The notes under the pieces: generated by a model | The model's input: only the letters and a program-made list of their open reading frames with translations | What the model was told of the DNA's origin: nothing | Databases searched by the model: none | Shown: one piece after another, positions 1-7,732 of the stretch | How the letters are laid out: each line of letters starts with the position of its first letter | Numbering within the stretch: position 1 is the stretch's first letter | NCBI GenBank assembly: GCA_947652375.1 | Contig: CANTCS010000008.1 | Coordinates: 1 to 52,886, forward strand | Source: an uncultured Mollicutes bacterium | Lineage (GTDB): Bacteria > Bacillota_I > Bacilli_A > RF39 > UBA660 | Direction of reading: 5' to 3' | DNA length: 52,886 bases | Made by a program: the position numbers and the translations under genes

Positions 1-60
1 TACTGACATTTTCTCAAAATGATTTTACTGACATTTTCAAGAAATTTTGACATAAGGATA
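1..60. mobile_element. Probable insertion-sequence end at the left window edge
   Basis: The motif TACTGACATTTTC occurs at 1-13 and again at 26-38, and TGACAT recurs at 48-53. The 15 bases at 26-40 reappear as the exact reverse complement at 52871-52885. Several short repeats near a terminus are typical of IS21-family ends, but no transposase is visible, so the family is a guess. The simplest reading is that the contig stops inside a repeated element. Confidence 0.4.
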
Positions 61-216
61 AAATGTCTGATAAAATACGTCAAAAATGTTGTGTTAATCT
101 TTCGCAAACACTTATAAATGCTAGTAATTAGTAAGAAGATAATTAGATACATATAGTCATATTGACAGCTATAGATATATTTTTAATACTAATTTTTTAA
201 CAAAATATCGGTTTTA

Positions 217-444
217 TTACGATCCTGTGTTGTTTTTTATTTGTTCTAATATTTTTATATCAAAATCTATCTCTTTTTCAAAACTTAAATATATATTCAT
301 AATTTTATCTTCAAAGAACTCAATTTTTTCATTATATCTTTTCAATGCATTTTTTTGAAACCAAAATGGTTTGTTATCATATAACAAATTCAACTGATTC
401 TGGTAAAAATTAATTCTATCCTGAATTAATTTTAAATCACTCAT
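217..444 (-). CDS. Hypothetical small protein, 75 aa
   Basis: I do not recognise this protein. It is a soluble, charged, mostly helical chain (many E, K, I, N; no membrane segment or signal peptide), possibly a coiled coil. The ATG start is supported by an AAAGGA ribosome site about eight bases upstream. It is the last of three minus-strand genes running from 1048 downward, following the helix-turn-helix gene 478-780, so it may be co-transcribed with that regulator. The setting next to an insertion-sequence-like edge suggests accessory DNA. Confidence 0.6.
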   Translation of the reverse strand: MSDLKLIQDRINFYQNQLNLLYDNKPFWFQKNALKRYNEKIEFFEDKIMNIYLSFEKEIDFDIKILEQIKNNTGS

Positions 445-477
445 AGTTTTGATTTCCTTTCTTACATAATTTTTATT

Positions 478-780
478 TTAAATTTTTTGGTTATATTGTC
501 TATTATGCTTCATTTTCTTAATTATATTTACATCTCTTTCACTATTGATAAAAAGTTCATAATATTCAAGATTGAACACTTTTGCAATTTTTACAACATT
601 AGAAAAGGTAAACCACTTACGACCTCTTTCAATGTCTGAAATATATCTAGGACTTAAATCACATAGTTCAGCCAATTTTTCTTGTGAATAATTATTTAAG
701 TATCTATAATACTTGATATTAAAACTAAATAATTTGCTTAAATAATCAGACTCTGTCTTCGCTTTCAATTTTAATATCAT
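478..780 (-). CDS. XRE-family helix-turn-helix regulator, 100 aa
   Basis: Residues ~17-70 form a Cro/C1-type DNA-binding domain: the stretch YSQEKLAELCDLSPRYISDIERG shows the usual helix 2-turn-helix 3 pattern with the conserved IERG end. Outside the domain there is only a short charged tail, so this is a single-domain repressor-type protein. Its start lies 35 bases inside the end of the upstream gene 746-1048, which suggests translational coupling. The likely role is local control of this accessory operon; the target is unknown. Confidence 0.8.
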   Translation of the reverse strand: MILKLKAKTESDYLSKLFSFNIKYYRYLNNYSQEKLAELCDLSPRYISDIERGRKWFTFSNVVKIAKVFNLEYYELFINSERDVNIIKKMKHNRQYNQKI

Positions 781-1048
781 ATTCTTTTTGTAGAATATTT
801 ATAGACTCATCTATAATTCTACTTTCTCTTTCTGGATTAATAGGAAATAGTTCTTTTAGGAAACTACTAGCCATAGTCTTATAGGAATAATCTTCTTTTC
901 TATCATATTTTTTAAATAACATATAATAATTAGCAAGTTCCTTTGCCCTAGAGTATTCCATATATTTATTTTGTTCTTTCATAAGTTTTCTATCTTTTTC
1001 TAATTCCTTTCCCTCAAGATTTCCTGATTCATATTTATTTTTTGACAT
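746..1048 (-). CDS. Hypothetical protein, 100 aa, upstream partner of the HTH regulator
   Basis: No known domain is recognised. The protein is highly charged and helical throughout, without membrane segments. Its stop is TGA (read as a stop, in line with the standard code) and lies inside the 5' part of the following XRE gene. It is the first gene of the three-gene minus-strand set 1048-217. Ribosome-site support is weak: AAAGAG lies farther upstream than usual. Confidence 0.55.
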   Translation of the reverse strand: MSKNKYESGNLEGKELEKDRKLMKEQNKYMEYSRAKELANYYMLFKKYDRKEDYSYKTMASSFLKELFPINPERESRIIDESINILQKEYDIKIESEDRV

Positions 1049-1245
1049 ATTACAATAATTTTCTCTTTATTACTTTATTTTTATTCATATTATCATTCTC
1101 CCTATAGCCTTATAAAAACTTTACATTCATATTATTTATATTTTATTTTTTAAAGAATTATATCGTGTATACTTTATTATTTTAAATTCATTTTACATAA
1201 ATTTTAGAGCATATTTTGCTCCGAAAATCAATTTTGTCCTAAATG

Positions 1246-1288
1246 AATGATAATATTGTTTTGGAAAGATATTATTATTCAAAGGAGG
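1246..1288 (+). promoter_or_regulatory. Inverted repeat abutting the ribosome site of the 1296 gene
   Basis: Arms 1246-1256 (AATGATAATAT) and 1269-1279 (ATATTATTATT) pair over 11 positions with one G-T wobble across a 12-base loop. They end two bases before a perfect AAAGGAGG at 1281-1288. This could be an operator for the adjacent HTH proteins or an mRNA hairpin that affects ribosome access. A smaller GAGCA/TGCTC hairpin lies at 1207-1221. Confidence 0.35.
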
Positions 1289-1295
1289 ACTGCCT

Positions 1296-1496
1296 TTGAA
1301 AATTAAATTAACTGATTATAATGTAAATGATATAATTCGCATTATTCGAGAATGGACTGATCTTGATAGAAGTGATTTTGGTAAATCTATAAATAAGTCA
1401 GAACACACAATAAAGAATTATGAAATAGGTAAAAGTAATTATACAGTTCTCCTACTTCAAGAGACGACTTTGCACCTAAAATGTCCTATATTGTAA
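1296..1496 (+). CDS. Short helix-turn-helix protein, 66 aa, possibly truncated
   Basis: It starts at TTG, supported by AAAGGAGG seven bases upstream. Residues ~12-50 look like an XRE-type helix-turn-helix (WTDLDRSDFGKSINKSEHTI then KNYEIGKSNYTV). In this type of short regulator I would expect a final helix of the kind TLLKIAKK after NYTV. Instead the chain runs into an unrelated tail (LLLQETTLHLKCPIL) and stops. A frameshift near 1445 is possible but I cannot prove it. It lies 50 bases upstream of a second HTH gene on the same strand. Confidence 0.5.
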   Translation: MKIKLTDYNVNDIIRIIREWTDLDRSDFGKSINKSEHTIKNYEIGKSNYTVLLLQETTLHLKCPIL

Positions 1497-1546
1497 ATTT
1501 ATAAATGAGATAATTATTTTAATCAATATTAAGAGGTGTTGCAGTT

Positions 1547-1879
1547 ATGATTATAATCAAAGAAGCCTACCAAATGGAAGAGATGGCAGATATAATAAGA
1601 AATAGTAATTATGAACAAATACTAGCAGAAAACTTAAGAAATATAAGATTAACTTATTATCAAAAATATAAGAGTTTAAAAAAAGGAGTTAATAACCCCT
1701 ATAGTACAGAAAATATCGCTTCATTATTAAATATTTCAAAACGTCATTATACAAGAATTGAGAATCCTAAATATACTCCTAGAAACATTAATCTTGAAAA
1801 ATTATTAATTTTATCAAAGGTATATAATATTACAATAGACAAGTTTTTTAAAAAAATAAATATAAAGGAACTGGACTAG
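1547..1879 (+). CDS. XRE-family helix-turn-helix protein, 110 aa
   Basis: A DNA-binding domain covers ~28-104: helices around NLRNIRLTYYQKYK and STENIASLLNISKRHYTRIE, then LEKLLILSKVYNITIDKFF, the usual final helices of a Cro/C1 fold. An insertion (KSLKKGVNNPY) separates the first two helices. The ATG is supported by AAGAGGTG eight bases upstream. The TAG stop lies inside the stem of a terminator. It probably regulates the neighbouring accessory genes. Confidence 0.75.
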   Translation: MIIIKEAYQMEEMADIIRNSNYEQILAENLRNIRLTYYQKYKSLKKGVNNPYSTENIASLLNISKRHYTRIENPKYTPRNINLEKLLILSKVYNITIDKFFKKINIKELD

Positions 1880-1902
1880 GTATTTCATCAGCCCAGTTTT
1901 TT
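1869..1902 (+). terminator. Rho-independent terminator after the HTH gene
   Basis: AACTGG at 1869-1874 pairs with CCAGTT at 1893-1898 and is followed by a run of T. The stem overlaps the stop codon of the gene ending at 1879. Confidence 0.7.
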
Positions 1903-1954
1903 GGTATAATTACATTAGAAAATAATCATTATTAATTAGATAGTGAGGTTAGTT

Positions 1955-2470
1955 ATGAAAGAAGTATTAAAAATATTTTTAATTACCATTGTAGCAGTTT
2001 TTATCACTTTACTTCTTGGATATTGCTTTTTAAATTTATTATGGGAAAAAGATTTTAATAAATTTAACTATAATAGTGCTAAAAAGGAAACAACTCAATA
2101 TTTGAAAGAAAATAGAAAAGAATTAGAAAGTATTGCTAGTGATCTATATAAAAGTAAATCATCAAAAAAAAGACCATGCAAATATATAAGCTATAGTTCA
2201 TATAAAAACAGAGCTGAATTTTCTTTTCTTAAAAAATCAGAGTATATTCAATTTGATATGGATGCTCAAGGATTTCTTGGTGGACAATATTATGGGCTAA
2301 TATATTCACAGGATAAGAATATATACGATGGTAAAGATTTATTTATCTATGATGAAAATAAGGAAACAGATGATGGTAATAATATTTTTATTAGAGAAAA
2401 AATCTCTGATAACTGGTTTTATTATTATAATGATTTTGATGGTAAAGTAGATACAAATAAAATTAAGTAG
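1955..2470 (+). CDS. Membrane-anchored hypothetical protein, 171 aa
   Basis: I place the start at ATG 1955 because GTGAGG (1943-1948) fits as its ribosome site; a GTG at 1943 would use the same bases as its start. Residues ~5-30 are one strong transmembrane segment, so the rest (about 140 residues, aromatic-rich) probably faces outside. No known domain is recognised. The next gene has a similar start (MKxVLKI), the same topology and a shared GFLG motif, so the two look like diverged paralogues in one transcription unit of three genes ending at the terminator 3406-3431. Confidence 0.65.
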   Translation: MKEVLKIFLITIVAVFITLLLGYCFLNLLWEKDFNKFNYNSAKKETTQYLKENRKELESIASDLYKSKSSKKRPCKYISYSSYKNRAEFSFLKKSEYIQFDMDAQGFLGGQYYGLIYSQDKNIYDGKDLFIYDENKETDDGNNIFIREKISDNWFYYYNDFDGKVDTNKIK

Positions 2471-2485
2471 TAAGTTGGTGTTTAA

Positions 2486-3052
2486 ATGAAAAAAGTATTA
2501 AAAATAAGTTTATATATAATATTAGGAATAATAGTTTCTTGTATAGTTATATCATTATTTATAATATTGTCCTTTTTTATTTTTTCAATATGTACTAAAA
2601 CTGATAAAGAATATACTTTTGATGATATAAAAGAAAAAACTAATGTTAGTTTTAAAACTTGCAAAATTATCAATGAAAAAGATACACATGGTGGATTTCT
2701 TGGAGAAGGAAAAAAAAGTGTTATATATCAATGTGGTAAAAATTTTGATACAAAAAATATAAGAAAAAAATGGAAAAGACTCCCTTTAAGTGAAAACTTA
2801 AATATAAATTTATATGGTGATGCAGTAAAAAATGGAATAACTTATCCTAAAAAGGAAGAAAAAGATTATGCAATTCCAAAAATAGAAAATGGTTATTATT
2901 ATTTTATAGATAATTATAGTATGCGATATAAAGATGTTAATAATATCTATAGTGATGAAAAAATATTAGATATAGGGAGACCAAATAATTTTACATTGAC
3001 TATTTATGATATTGATAAAAACTACTTATACTATTATGAAATTGATACTTAA
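2486..3052 (+). CDS. Membrane-anchored hypothetical protein, 188 aa
   Basis: One long N-terminal hydrophobic segment (~6-37) is followed by a soluble part of ~150 residues, presumably extracellular, with a Tyr-rich C-terminus. The motif GGFLGEG parallels GFLGGQ in the preceding gene, which suggests a tandem duplication followed by divergence. It lies 15 bases after that gene and 13 bases before the next, so the three are probably one operon. Function is unknown; immunity or lipoprotein-like roles are possible but unsupported. Confidence 0.65.
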   Translation: MKKVLKISLYIILGIIVSCIVISLFIILSFFIFSICTKTDKEYTFDDIKEKTNVSFKTCKIINEKDTHGGFLGEGKKSVIYQCGKNFDTKNIRKKWKRLPLSENLNINLYGDAVKNGITYPKKEEKDYAIPKIENGYYYFIDNYSMRYKDVNNIYSDEKILDIGRPNNFTLTIYDIDKNYLYYYEIDT

Positions 3053-3065
3053 AAGGAGATTAATT

Positions 3066-3380
3066 ATGATAACTTATAGAGAGTTTAAAGAAATAATGAG
3101 GAAAGTTTCAGATGGCTGTGAAATAGGAATATATTTTAATAATGATTTTGATGATTATCTTGTAATAAAATTTAATGACTATATTACAATAGGCAAATTT
3201 AATTGTACTAAAAATGAAATATACAAATTTAGAAATATGGATGAACTATATAATGCAACAATAGAAAATATGTGCTTGAAAAGAGATTGGGATAAAATAA
3301 CTAACATATTAATAGATTTAACATTTAGCGTTGTTGATGAAAAAGATGAAATTAAAAAAATATATAATATTGCTTTATAG
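3066..3380 (+). CDS. Hypothetical cytoplasmic protein, 104 aa
   Basis: The start is ATG 3066, because AAAGGAG at 3051-3057 sits at the right distance; an in-frame extension to 3006 would overlap the upstream gene without a ribosome site. The protein is soluble, acidic and has no signal or membrane segment. No domain is recognised. It is the last gene of the 1955-3380 unit and is followed by a clear terminator. Confidence 0.6.
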   Translation: MITYREFKEIMRKVSDGCEIGIYFNNDFDDYLVIKFNDYITIGKFNCTKNEIYKFRNMDELYNATIENMCLKRDWDKITNILIDLTFSVVDEKDEIKKIYNIAL

Positions 3381-3405
3381 TATTACAAATTACAAGTATT
3401 GATGG

Positions 3406-3431
3406 GATTAGTATTTGAACTAATCTTTTTT
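3406..3431 (+). terminator. Rho-independent terminator
   Basis: GATTAGT (3406-3412) pairs perfectly with ACTAATC (3419-3425) around a six-base loop and is followed by six T. It closes the 1955-3380 operon. A second small hairpin, AAAGAC/GTCTTT, follows at about 3446-3463. Confidence 0.85.
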
Positions 3432-3465
3432 ATTTAATATTAAAAAAAGACCTTTAAGTCTTTAA

Positions 3466-3813
3466 ATAATAGTATTAACAAGAAATAATGAGCTTTTAAT
3501 TTACAATTATTCTTTAGAAGATTTAAACAATCGTCCAACTGGTCCTACTGGGCCTACTGGTCCTCAAGGTATCGCTGGTACTGACGGAGCTACTGGTGCC
3601 ACTGGTCCTACTGGCCCTACTGGTCCTCAAGGTATCGCTGGTACTGTTGGTGCTACTGGTGCCACTGGTCCTACTGGTCCTCAAGGTATCGCTGGTACTG
3701 ACGGAGCTACTGGTGCTACTGGTCCTACTGGGCCAGCTCCAGGTTTAGCAATCGGAACAGTAACAACTGGAGCTCCTGGCTCAGATGCTAGTGTCACTAT
3801 AACACCAGCATAA
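3466..3813 (+). pseudogene. Collagen-like (Gly-X-Y) coding segment without a usable start
   Basis: The frame is open from 3466 to the TAA at 3813 and encodes ~70 residues of Gly-X-Y triplets ([16 protein letters not shown] type), ending in a globular tail [20 protein letters not shown]. There is no ATG, GTG or TTG upstream of the collagen part in this frame. An ATG at 3488 is one base out of frame and hits TAA after three codons, so a one-base shift just after it would restore a gene. No good ribosome site is visible. It may be a decayed copy, a phase-off state, or part of a once larger gene including the next two. Its tail is nearly identical to that of 3836-4081. Confidence 0.6.
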
Positions 3814-4351
3814 AATATTATTAAAAGGAGAAAAAATGAATCAAAATTCTACAGGTTATATTTTAGATTTTACAATACCTGCTGGTGCCACTGGCCCTAC
3901 CGGTCCTCAAGGTATCGCTGGTACTGACGGAGCTACTGGTGCCACTGGTCCTACTGGTCCTCAAGGTATCGCTGGTACTGACGGGGCTACTGGGCCAGCT
4001 CCAACTTTAGAAATTGGTACAGTAACAACTGGAGCACCTGGTTCAAATGCTAGTGTTACTATTACTCCAATATCAAATTAAATTTTTAGAAAGGAATGAT
4101 AATTATTAACTCAGATTATTTATTAAACTTTGTTATCCCACAAGGCCCTACTGGTCCTACTGGTCCTCAAGGTATCGCTGGTACTGACGGAGCTACTGGT
4201 CCTACTGGTCCTCAAGGTATCGCTGGTACTGACGGAGCTACTGGTGCCACTGGTCCTACTGGTCCTCAAGGTATCGCTGGTACTGACGGAGCTACTGGTG
4301 CCACTGGACCTCAAGGTATTGCTGGTACTGACGGAGCTACTGGTCCTACTG
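3539..4351 (+). repeat. Near-identical collagen-coding repeat units shared by three reading frames
   Basis: The core GGTCCTCAAGGTATCGCTGG recurs at least eight times (plus one variant) across the three collagen segments, in units of about 45-54 bases. Identity at synonymous positions shows recent expansion or recombination, since purifying selection on Gly-X-Y would not preserve codons this well. Such arrays vary in length by slippage and often assemble poorly. Confidence 0.8.
3836..4081 (+). CDS. Short collagen-like surface protein, 81 aa
   Basis: It starts with ATG after AAAAGGAG at a good distance. A short leader ([16 protein letters not shown]) is followed by Gly-X-Y repeats at ~16-56, then a tail [19 protein letters not shown]. 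There is no signal peptide or wall anchor. Such triplets are typical of BclA-like and phage-tail-associated bacterial collagens. The leader resembles the inter-repeat linker of larger modular collagens (LDFTIP / LNFVIP before GPTG), so this gene may be one module of a broken longer protein. Confidence 0.65.
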   Translation: MNQNSTGYILDFTIPAGATGPTGPQGIAGTDGATGATGPTGPQGIAGTDGATGPAPTLEIGTVTTGAPGSNASVTITPISN

Positions 4352-4782
4352 GTCCCGCTAATGGATTAAATGCTTATGGAGGAAAATACAGTGATACTCC
4401 TCAAACATTAAATCTAATTATTGGAACACCAACACAAATACCACTTGCTAACACCTTACCAAACTTAAATACTACTTACACTCCTACAAATAGCATTACA
4501 GTAGCTCAAGCTGGTAACTATGAAATTAATTATTTTAGTAATGTTTCTGCAGCACTTGGAACTACTGTTACTCAAGCAGTTAGAAGTAATGGTACTAATA
4601 TTCCATCAACAGTAGTTTCAAGAGTTTTAGCTGTCGGTGTTGGTTCAATTTATAGCGGAAGTGTTATAGTAGCTCTTCCAGCAGGAGCTGTTATAGATAT
4701 GGCAATTTCAGCATTACTTGCAGTTGGTATTACTTTAGGTAATGGTGTTAATGCAACACTTTCAGTAAAAAAAATCAATTAA
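4096..4782 (+). CDS. Collagen-like protein with a BclA-type globular C-terminal domain, 228 aa
   Basis: A leader (~1-15, [10 protein letters not shown]) leads into Gly-X-Y triplets at ~16-87. A globular domain of ~140 residues follows, beta-rich with little charge ([17 protein letters not shown], then [18 protein letters not shown], ending LSVKKIN), resembling the C1q/TNF-like trimerisation domain of BclA exosporium proteins. Trimers displayed on a surface are the expected form. AAAGG lies only one base before the ATG, an unusually tight spacing, so efficient initiation here is doubtful. It ends at a strong terminator (4809-4840). Confidence 0.7.
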   Translation: MIIINSDYLLNFVIPQGPTGPTGPQGIAGTDGATGPTGPQGIAGTDGATGATGPTGPQGIAGTDGATGATGPQGIAGTDGATGPTGPANGLNAYGGKYSDTPQTLNLIIGTPTQIPLANTLPNLNTTYTPTNSITVAQAGNYEINYFSNVSAALGTTVTQAVRSNGTNIPSTVVSRVLAVGVGSIYSGSVIVALPAGAVIDMAISALLAVGITLGNGVNATLSVKKIN

Positions 4783-4808
4783 AAAAATCTTTAAAAATTC
4801 AATTTTTA

Positions 4809-4840
4809 AGAGTATTGAAAAAATTCAATACTCTTTTTTT
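4809..4840 (+). terminator. Strong Rho-independent terminator after the collagen genes
   Basis: AGAGTATTGAA (4809-4819) pairs perfectly with TTCAATACTCT (4824-4834) around a four-base loop, followed by T to 4840. Confidence 0.9.
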
Positions 4841-4935
4841 AAATAAAATTATTTATAAAAAAAATAATATTAATATTAATAAGTATTAAACAAAAAATAT
4901 TATACATTAACTAACTTTTTATAAGTTTTAAATGT

Positions 4936-5097
4936 CGTTATAATCTTTATTTATAAGAGTTTATGGTATTTTTATTTTTGAAAGATATTCACGTATATTT
5001 TTATAATTTCTTATATTTTTACTTTCAAAAGTAATAAATTAGTAGTAAAATATGTTTAATTTTTTATATGTATGCTTATAAATAAAGCCTTATAACG
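4936..5097. repeat. Nested inverted repeats in the 4783-5131 gene-free stretch
   Basis: The outer arms are 4936-4957 and 5075-5097: CGTTATAA plus CTTTATTTATAAG on one side, and the reverse complement with a one-base size difference on the other. Inside, TTTTGAAAG (4976-4984) is mirrored by CTTTCAAAA (5022-5030). The layout resembles a small palindromic element or a structured RNA. No reading frame is seen. The rest of 4783-5131 is AT-rich and apart from the terminator shows nothing else. Confidence 0.45.
5027..5087 (+). repeat. Dispersed ~60-bp intergenic element, copy 1
   Basis: It begins with two 11-base direct half-units, AGTAATAAATT then AGTAGTAAAAT, and ends in CTTATAAATAAAG. The first 27 bases match 24 of 27 bases at 15044-15070. 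A third copy lies on the minus strand at 14419-14477. It partly overlaps the nested inverted repeat. Confidence 0.5.
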
Positions 5098-5131
5098 CAA
5101 TAACTAAATTTTTATCATTTATTTTTAAAAA

Positions 5132-7591
5132 TTATTTATTCTTTCTAATCAATTTCCTAAAATTATTCTCACAAATCAAAATAATTCCATAGAAGATAAA
5201 TCCTAAAATAGAAAGTATTTTCCCACTCTCAAATAAAGGAGCATGATATTCAATCCTAACATTATTATTCCCCTTACTAAGCTTAGCCCCTAAAAATGCA
5301 GTATTAACAATTTTCTTTTCTACCTCTTTATTATTTACATATATTTTAAATCCATCATCATAAGGTATACTTGTCACTAAATAATTATCTTTATCCAAAG
5401 TAATATTTCCAGTAATAACCTCTTTTTTCTTATTAATTTTTAAATTATTTAATTCTTGTTTCTTATCTTTTAAAATATCTGAATAATAGACCTCTACATT
5501 TTCTATATTATAACTACCAGTACCTATTTCTATTTCCAAATAAGGTTCTTTCATATTGAGAGGAATAATATAATTAAATACTTTATTTTGATTATGATAT
5601 AACCATTCTTTACACGTCAATTTATTTGAAATACCATTTATATTAATAAAAGTATCTCCCTTTTTACAACTTTGATTTTTTTTCATATCAAATTTTATAT
5701 ATAAAATCTTCCCCTCTAAATTTTTATCCAAATAAATTTTCTTTATAGTATCTGCTTTTACTTGAAATTTATAATCTCTTACTAAATTATTATTTGAATA
5801 CTTTTTTATCCTTGTCTCATAACTATTATCATTTAAATATTCTTTGACTACTGTTTTATTCATTAAATATTCAACATTATATGGAAATTTTAAATTTTTT
5901 AAAACCTGTAAATCTCCTACATCTTTAGAAACATAACACAAAGGATAAGCATCTTTATTATAATATAAACTAACATCATTAATCTCATCAATTTTTTTAT
6001 AGTACATGCCAATATCATTTAAAGAAGAAATATATTTAACTCCCATAAAAGTATAAAACAATTCATTATTCGTCCCCGTAGTAATAAATTTATTTCTATA
6101 ACTTATATTATTTCCAAAATTAAAATTATAAAATTTCCAATACTTATCATTATAAGTAGATGAATATATAGATGGAGAAAAATAATTTCCACTATAAACT
6201 TTATTAGGATCATTCTTAGGAATAATATTATTATAACTTCTATATAAGTGTCGATCATTTATCTTCTTAAATATTTTCTCAACATTATTAATATTCATAT
6301 CATTATATTCATCAACTAAAACATAATTCTCAAATTTATTACAAACAAAAGAACCAATAAATAAAACAATAAAAGTATAAAAAATAAAAAGTTTTTTATT
6401 ATTCATTTTAAAAATACTAATAATAACCATAAAAGATATAAAAATAACCAAACAATAAAAAATATTAGAAAAATTAAAGATAAAAGAAAAAGTTAAAAAA
6501 CTAAATAAAAATATTTGAAATTTCTTAATATTTAATTCCTTATTAAATAAACTTTTAAAAAAGTTTCCATAACAAAGCATAATAAGTGGTATAAAAGGAA
6601 TTAAAACTTTTCCCCGAATATATAACCCTCCATTTAAATGATACATAAAAACAGAAAAACTTAAAACTAGAAAAATACTAACATAAAGAAATAAATTTGC
6701 TTTATTAAATTTTTTATTAAAAAAATTCCCAATTATAGCCAAATAAAATATTCCATTAATACCAAGAGCACTATATTTATAAAATAATTCTTTAAAATTT
6801 GGAGTAATTAACTTAAATAATTGAATCTCTCCCCCTCCCCTTGAAACACTTTTTAATGCGCCAAGAGTTGGTAATAATATAATCATAGCCATCAAAATAG
6901 GAATAATTAATCTAATTCCTAAAAATAGACATTTGAAAATTATATTTTTCAAATTAATATTTTTTTCTTTCATAATCTTATAAACTCCATATATATAAAT
7001 TACTATTAAAGAAGCAATACTAAAATAATAATTTGTCATAATAAGCAAAAAAGTCCCTAATATTAATAACCAACTTTTATTAGTAGAAATATATTTATCT
7101 ATCCCCAATAAAGCAATTATTAAAAAAGGTAAATACCAAACAAACATTATATGATGATGAAAATTAAAATTCACACTAGCTATTGTCATAGAAAAAATAC
7201 TACACATGAAAGCTAATTTAGAATCATTAAAATTATTTTTTAAAAATTTAAACATTAATAAACCAAAAAATATAAATAAAATTACACTACTAATTTGAAT
7301 AAAATATATCATTTTAATAAAAGGTAATAAATATGAAATTAAAATTACTGGATTAAGTAACCCATAATATGAAAAGTTATATATATTTTGCCCCGCTCCT
7401 AAATTAAAAGCAAAATTTGGAAAAAGATTTTTAGTTTCATAAAATAAACTTCTAAAATATTCTGGTAAAACACTGTGTTGACTTATCCAATCAACATTAG
7501 AACCATAAAAATTATTAAATCCCAAAAAAATAATAATTAATATTAAGCCATATAAAATTATTAAATAATTAAATATTTTACTTTTTTTCAT
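5132..7591 (-). CDS. YfhO-family multi-spanning membrane protein, 819 aa
   Basis: About a dozen hydrophobic segments fill residues ~8-425, followed by a ~350-residue extracytoplasmic part and a last membrane helix near the C-terminus (~790-808). The N-terminal pattern (VLPEYFRSLFYETKNLFPNF, then GAGQNIYNFSYYGLLNP) is that of the YfhO family, GT-C-like proteins linked in Bacillus and Listeria to adding sugars to lipoteichoic acid or other envelope polymers from lipid-linked donors. It is slightly shorter than B. subtilis YfhO. It is divergent from the plus-strand GT2 glycosyltransferase at 7733, so both may act in envelope glycosylation. TTGTAT-17-TAAAAT upstream (7617 region) could be its promoter. 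Confidence 0.8.
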   Translation of the reverse strand: MKKSKIFNYLIILYGLILIIIFLGFNNFYGSNVDWISQHSVLPEYFRSLFYETKNLFPNFAFNLGAGQNIYNFSYYGLLNPVILISYLLPFIKMIYFIQISSVILFIFFGLLMFKFLKNNFNDSKLAFMCSIFSMTIASVNFNFHHHIMFVWYLPFLIIALLGIDKYISTNKSWLLILGTFLLIMTNYYFSIASLIVIYIYGVYKIMKEKNINLKNIIFKCLFLGIRLIIPILMAMIILLPTLGALKSVSRGGGEIQLFKLITPNFKELFYKYSALGINGIFYLAIIGNFFNKKFNKANLFLYVSIFLVLSFSVFMYHLNGGLYIRGKVLIPFIPLIMLCYGNFFKSLFNKELNIKKFQIFLFSFLTFSFIFNFSNIFYCLVIFISFMVIISIFKMNNKKLFIFYTFIVLFIGSFVCNKFENYVLVDEYNDMNINNVEKIFKKINDRHLYRSYNNIIPKNDPNKVYSGNYFSPSIYSSTYNDKYWKFYNFNFGNNISYRNKFITTGTNNELFYTFMGVKYISSLNDIGMYYKKIDEINDVSLYYNKDAYPLCYVSKDVGDLQVLKNLKFPYNVEYLMNKTVVKEYLNDNSYETRIKKYSNNNLVRDYKFQVKADTIKKIYLDKNLEGKILYIKFDMKKNQSCKKGDTFININGISNKLTCKEWLYHNQNKVFNYIIPLNMKEPYLEIEIGTGSYNIENVEVYYSDILKDKKQELNNLKINKKKEVITGNITLDKDNYLVTSIPYDDGFKIYVNNKEVEKKIVNTAFLGAKLSKGNNNVRIEYHAPLFESGKILSILGFIFYGIILICENNFRKLIRKNK

Positions 7592-7732
7592 GAATTATCA
7601 CATCCAATTAAACTAAATTTTACTACTAATACATTTAACATACAAGCAAAAAAAAGTTGCAATTTGTCTAATTTACTTTACATTTTATAAATAAATTATA
7701 AACTTTATCATATTTATTAATAGGTGATTAAA

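Noticed and set aside
3539..4351. CRISPR array
   Set aside because: The repeats are directly abutting coding triplets without unique spacers, and no cas genes are present.
4123..4369. Open frames on both strands inside the collagen repeats (Ser/Thr/Arg-rich and Leu/Val-rich)
   Set aside because: They are frame shadows of the Gly-X-Y repeats; low-complexity DNA keeps all frames open and no ribosome site supports them.
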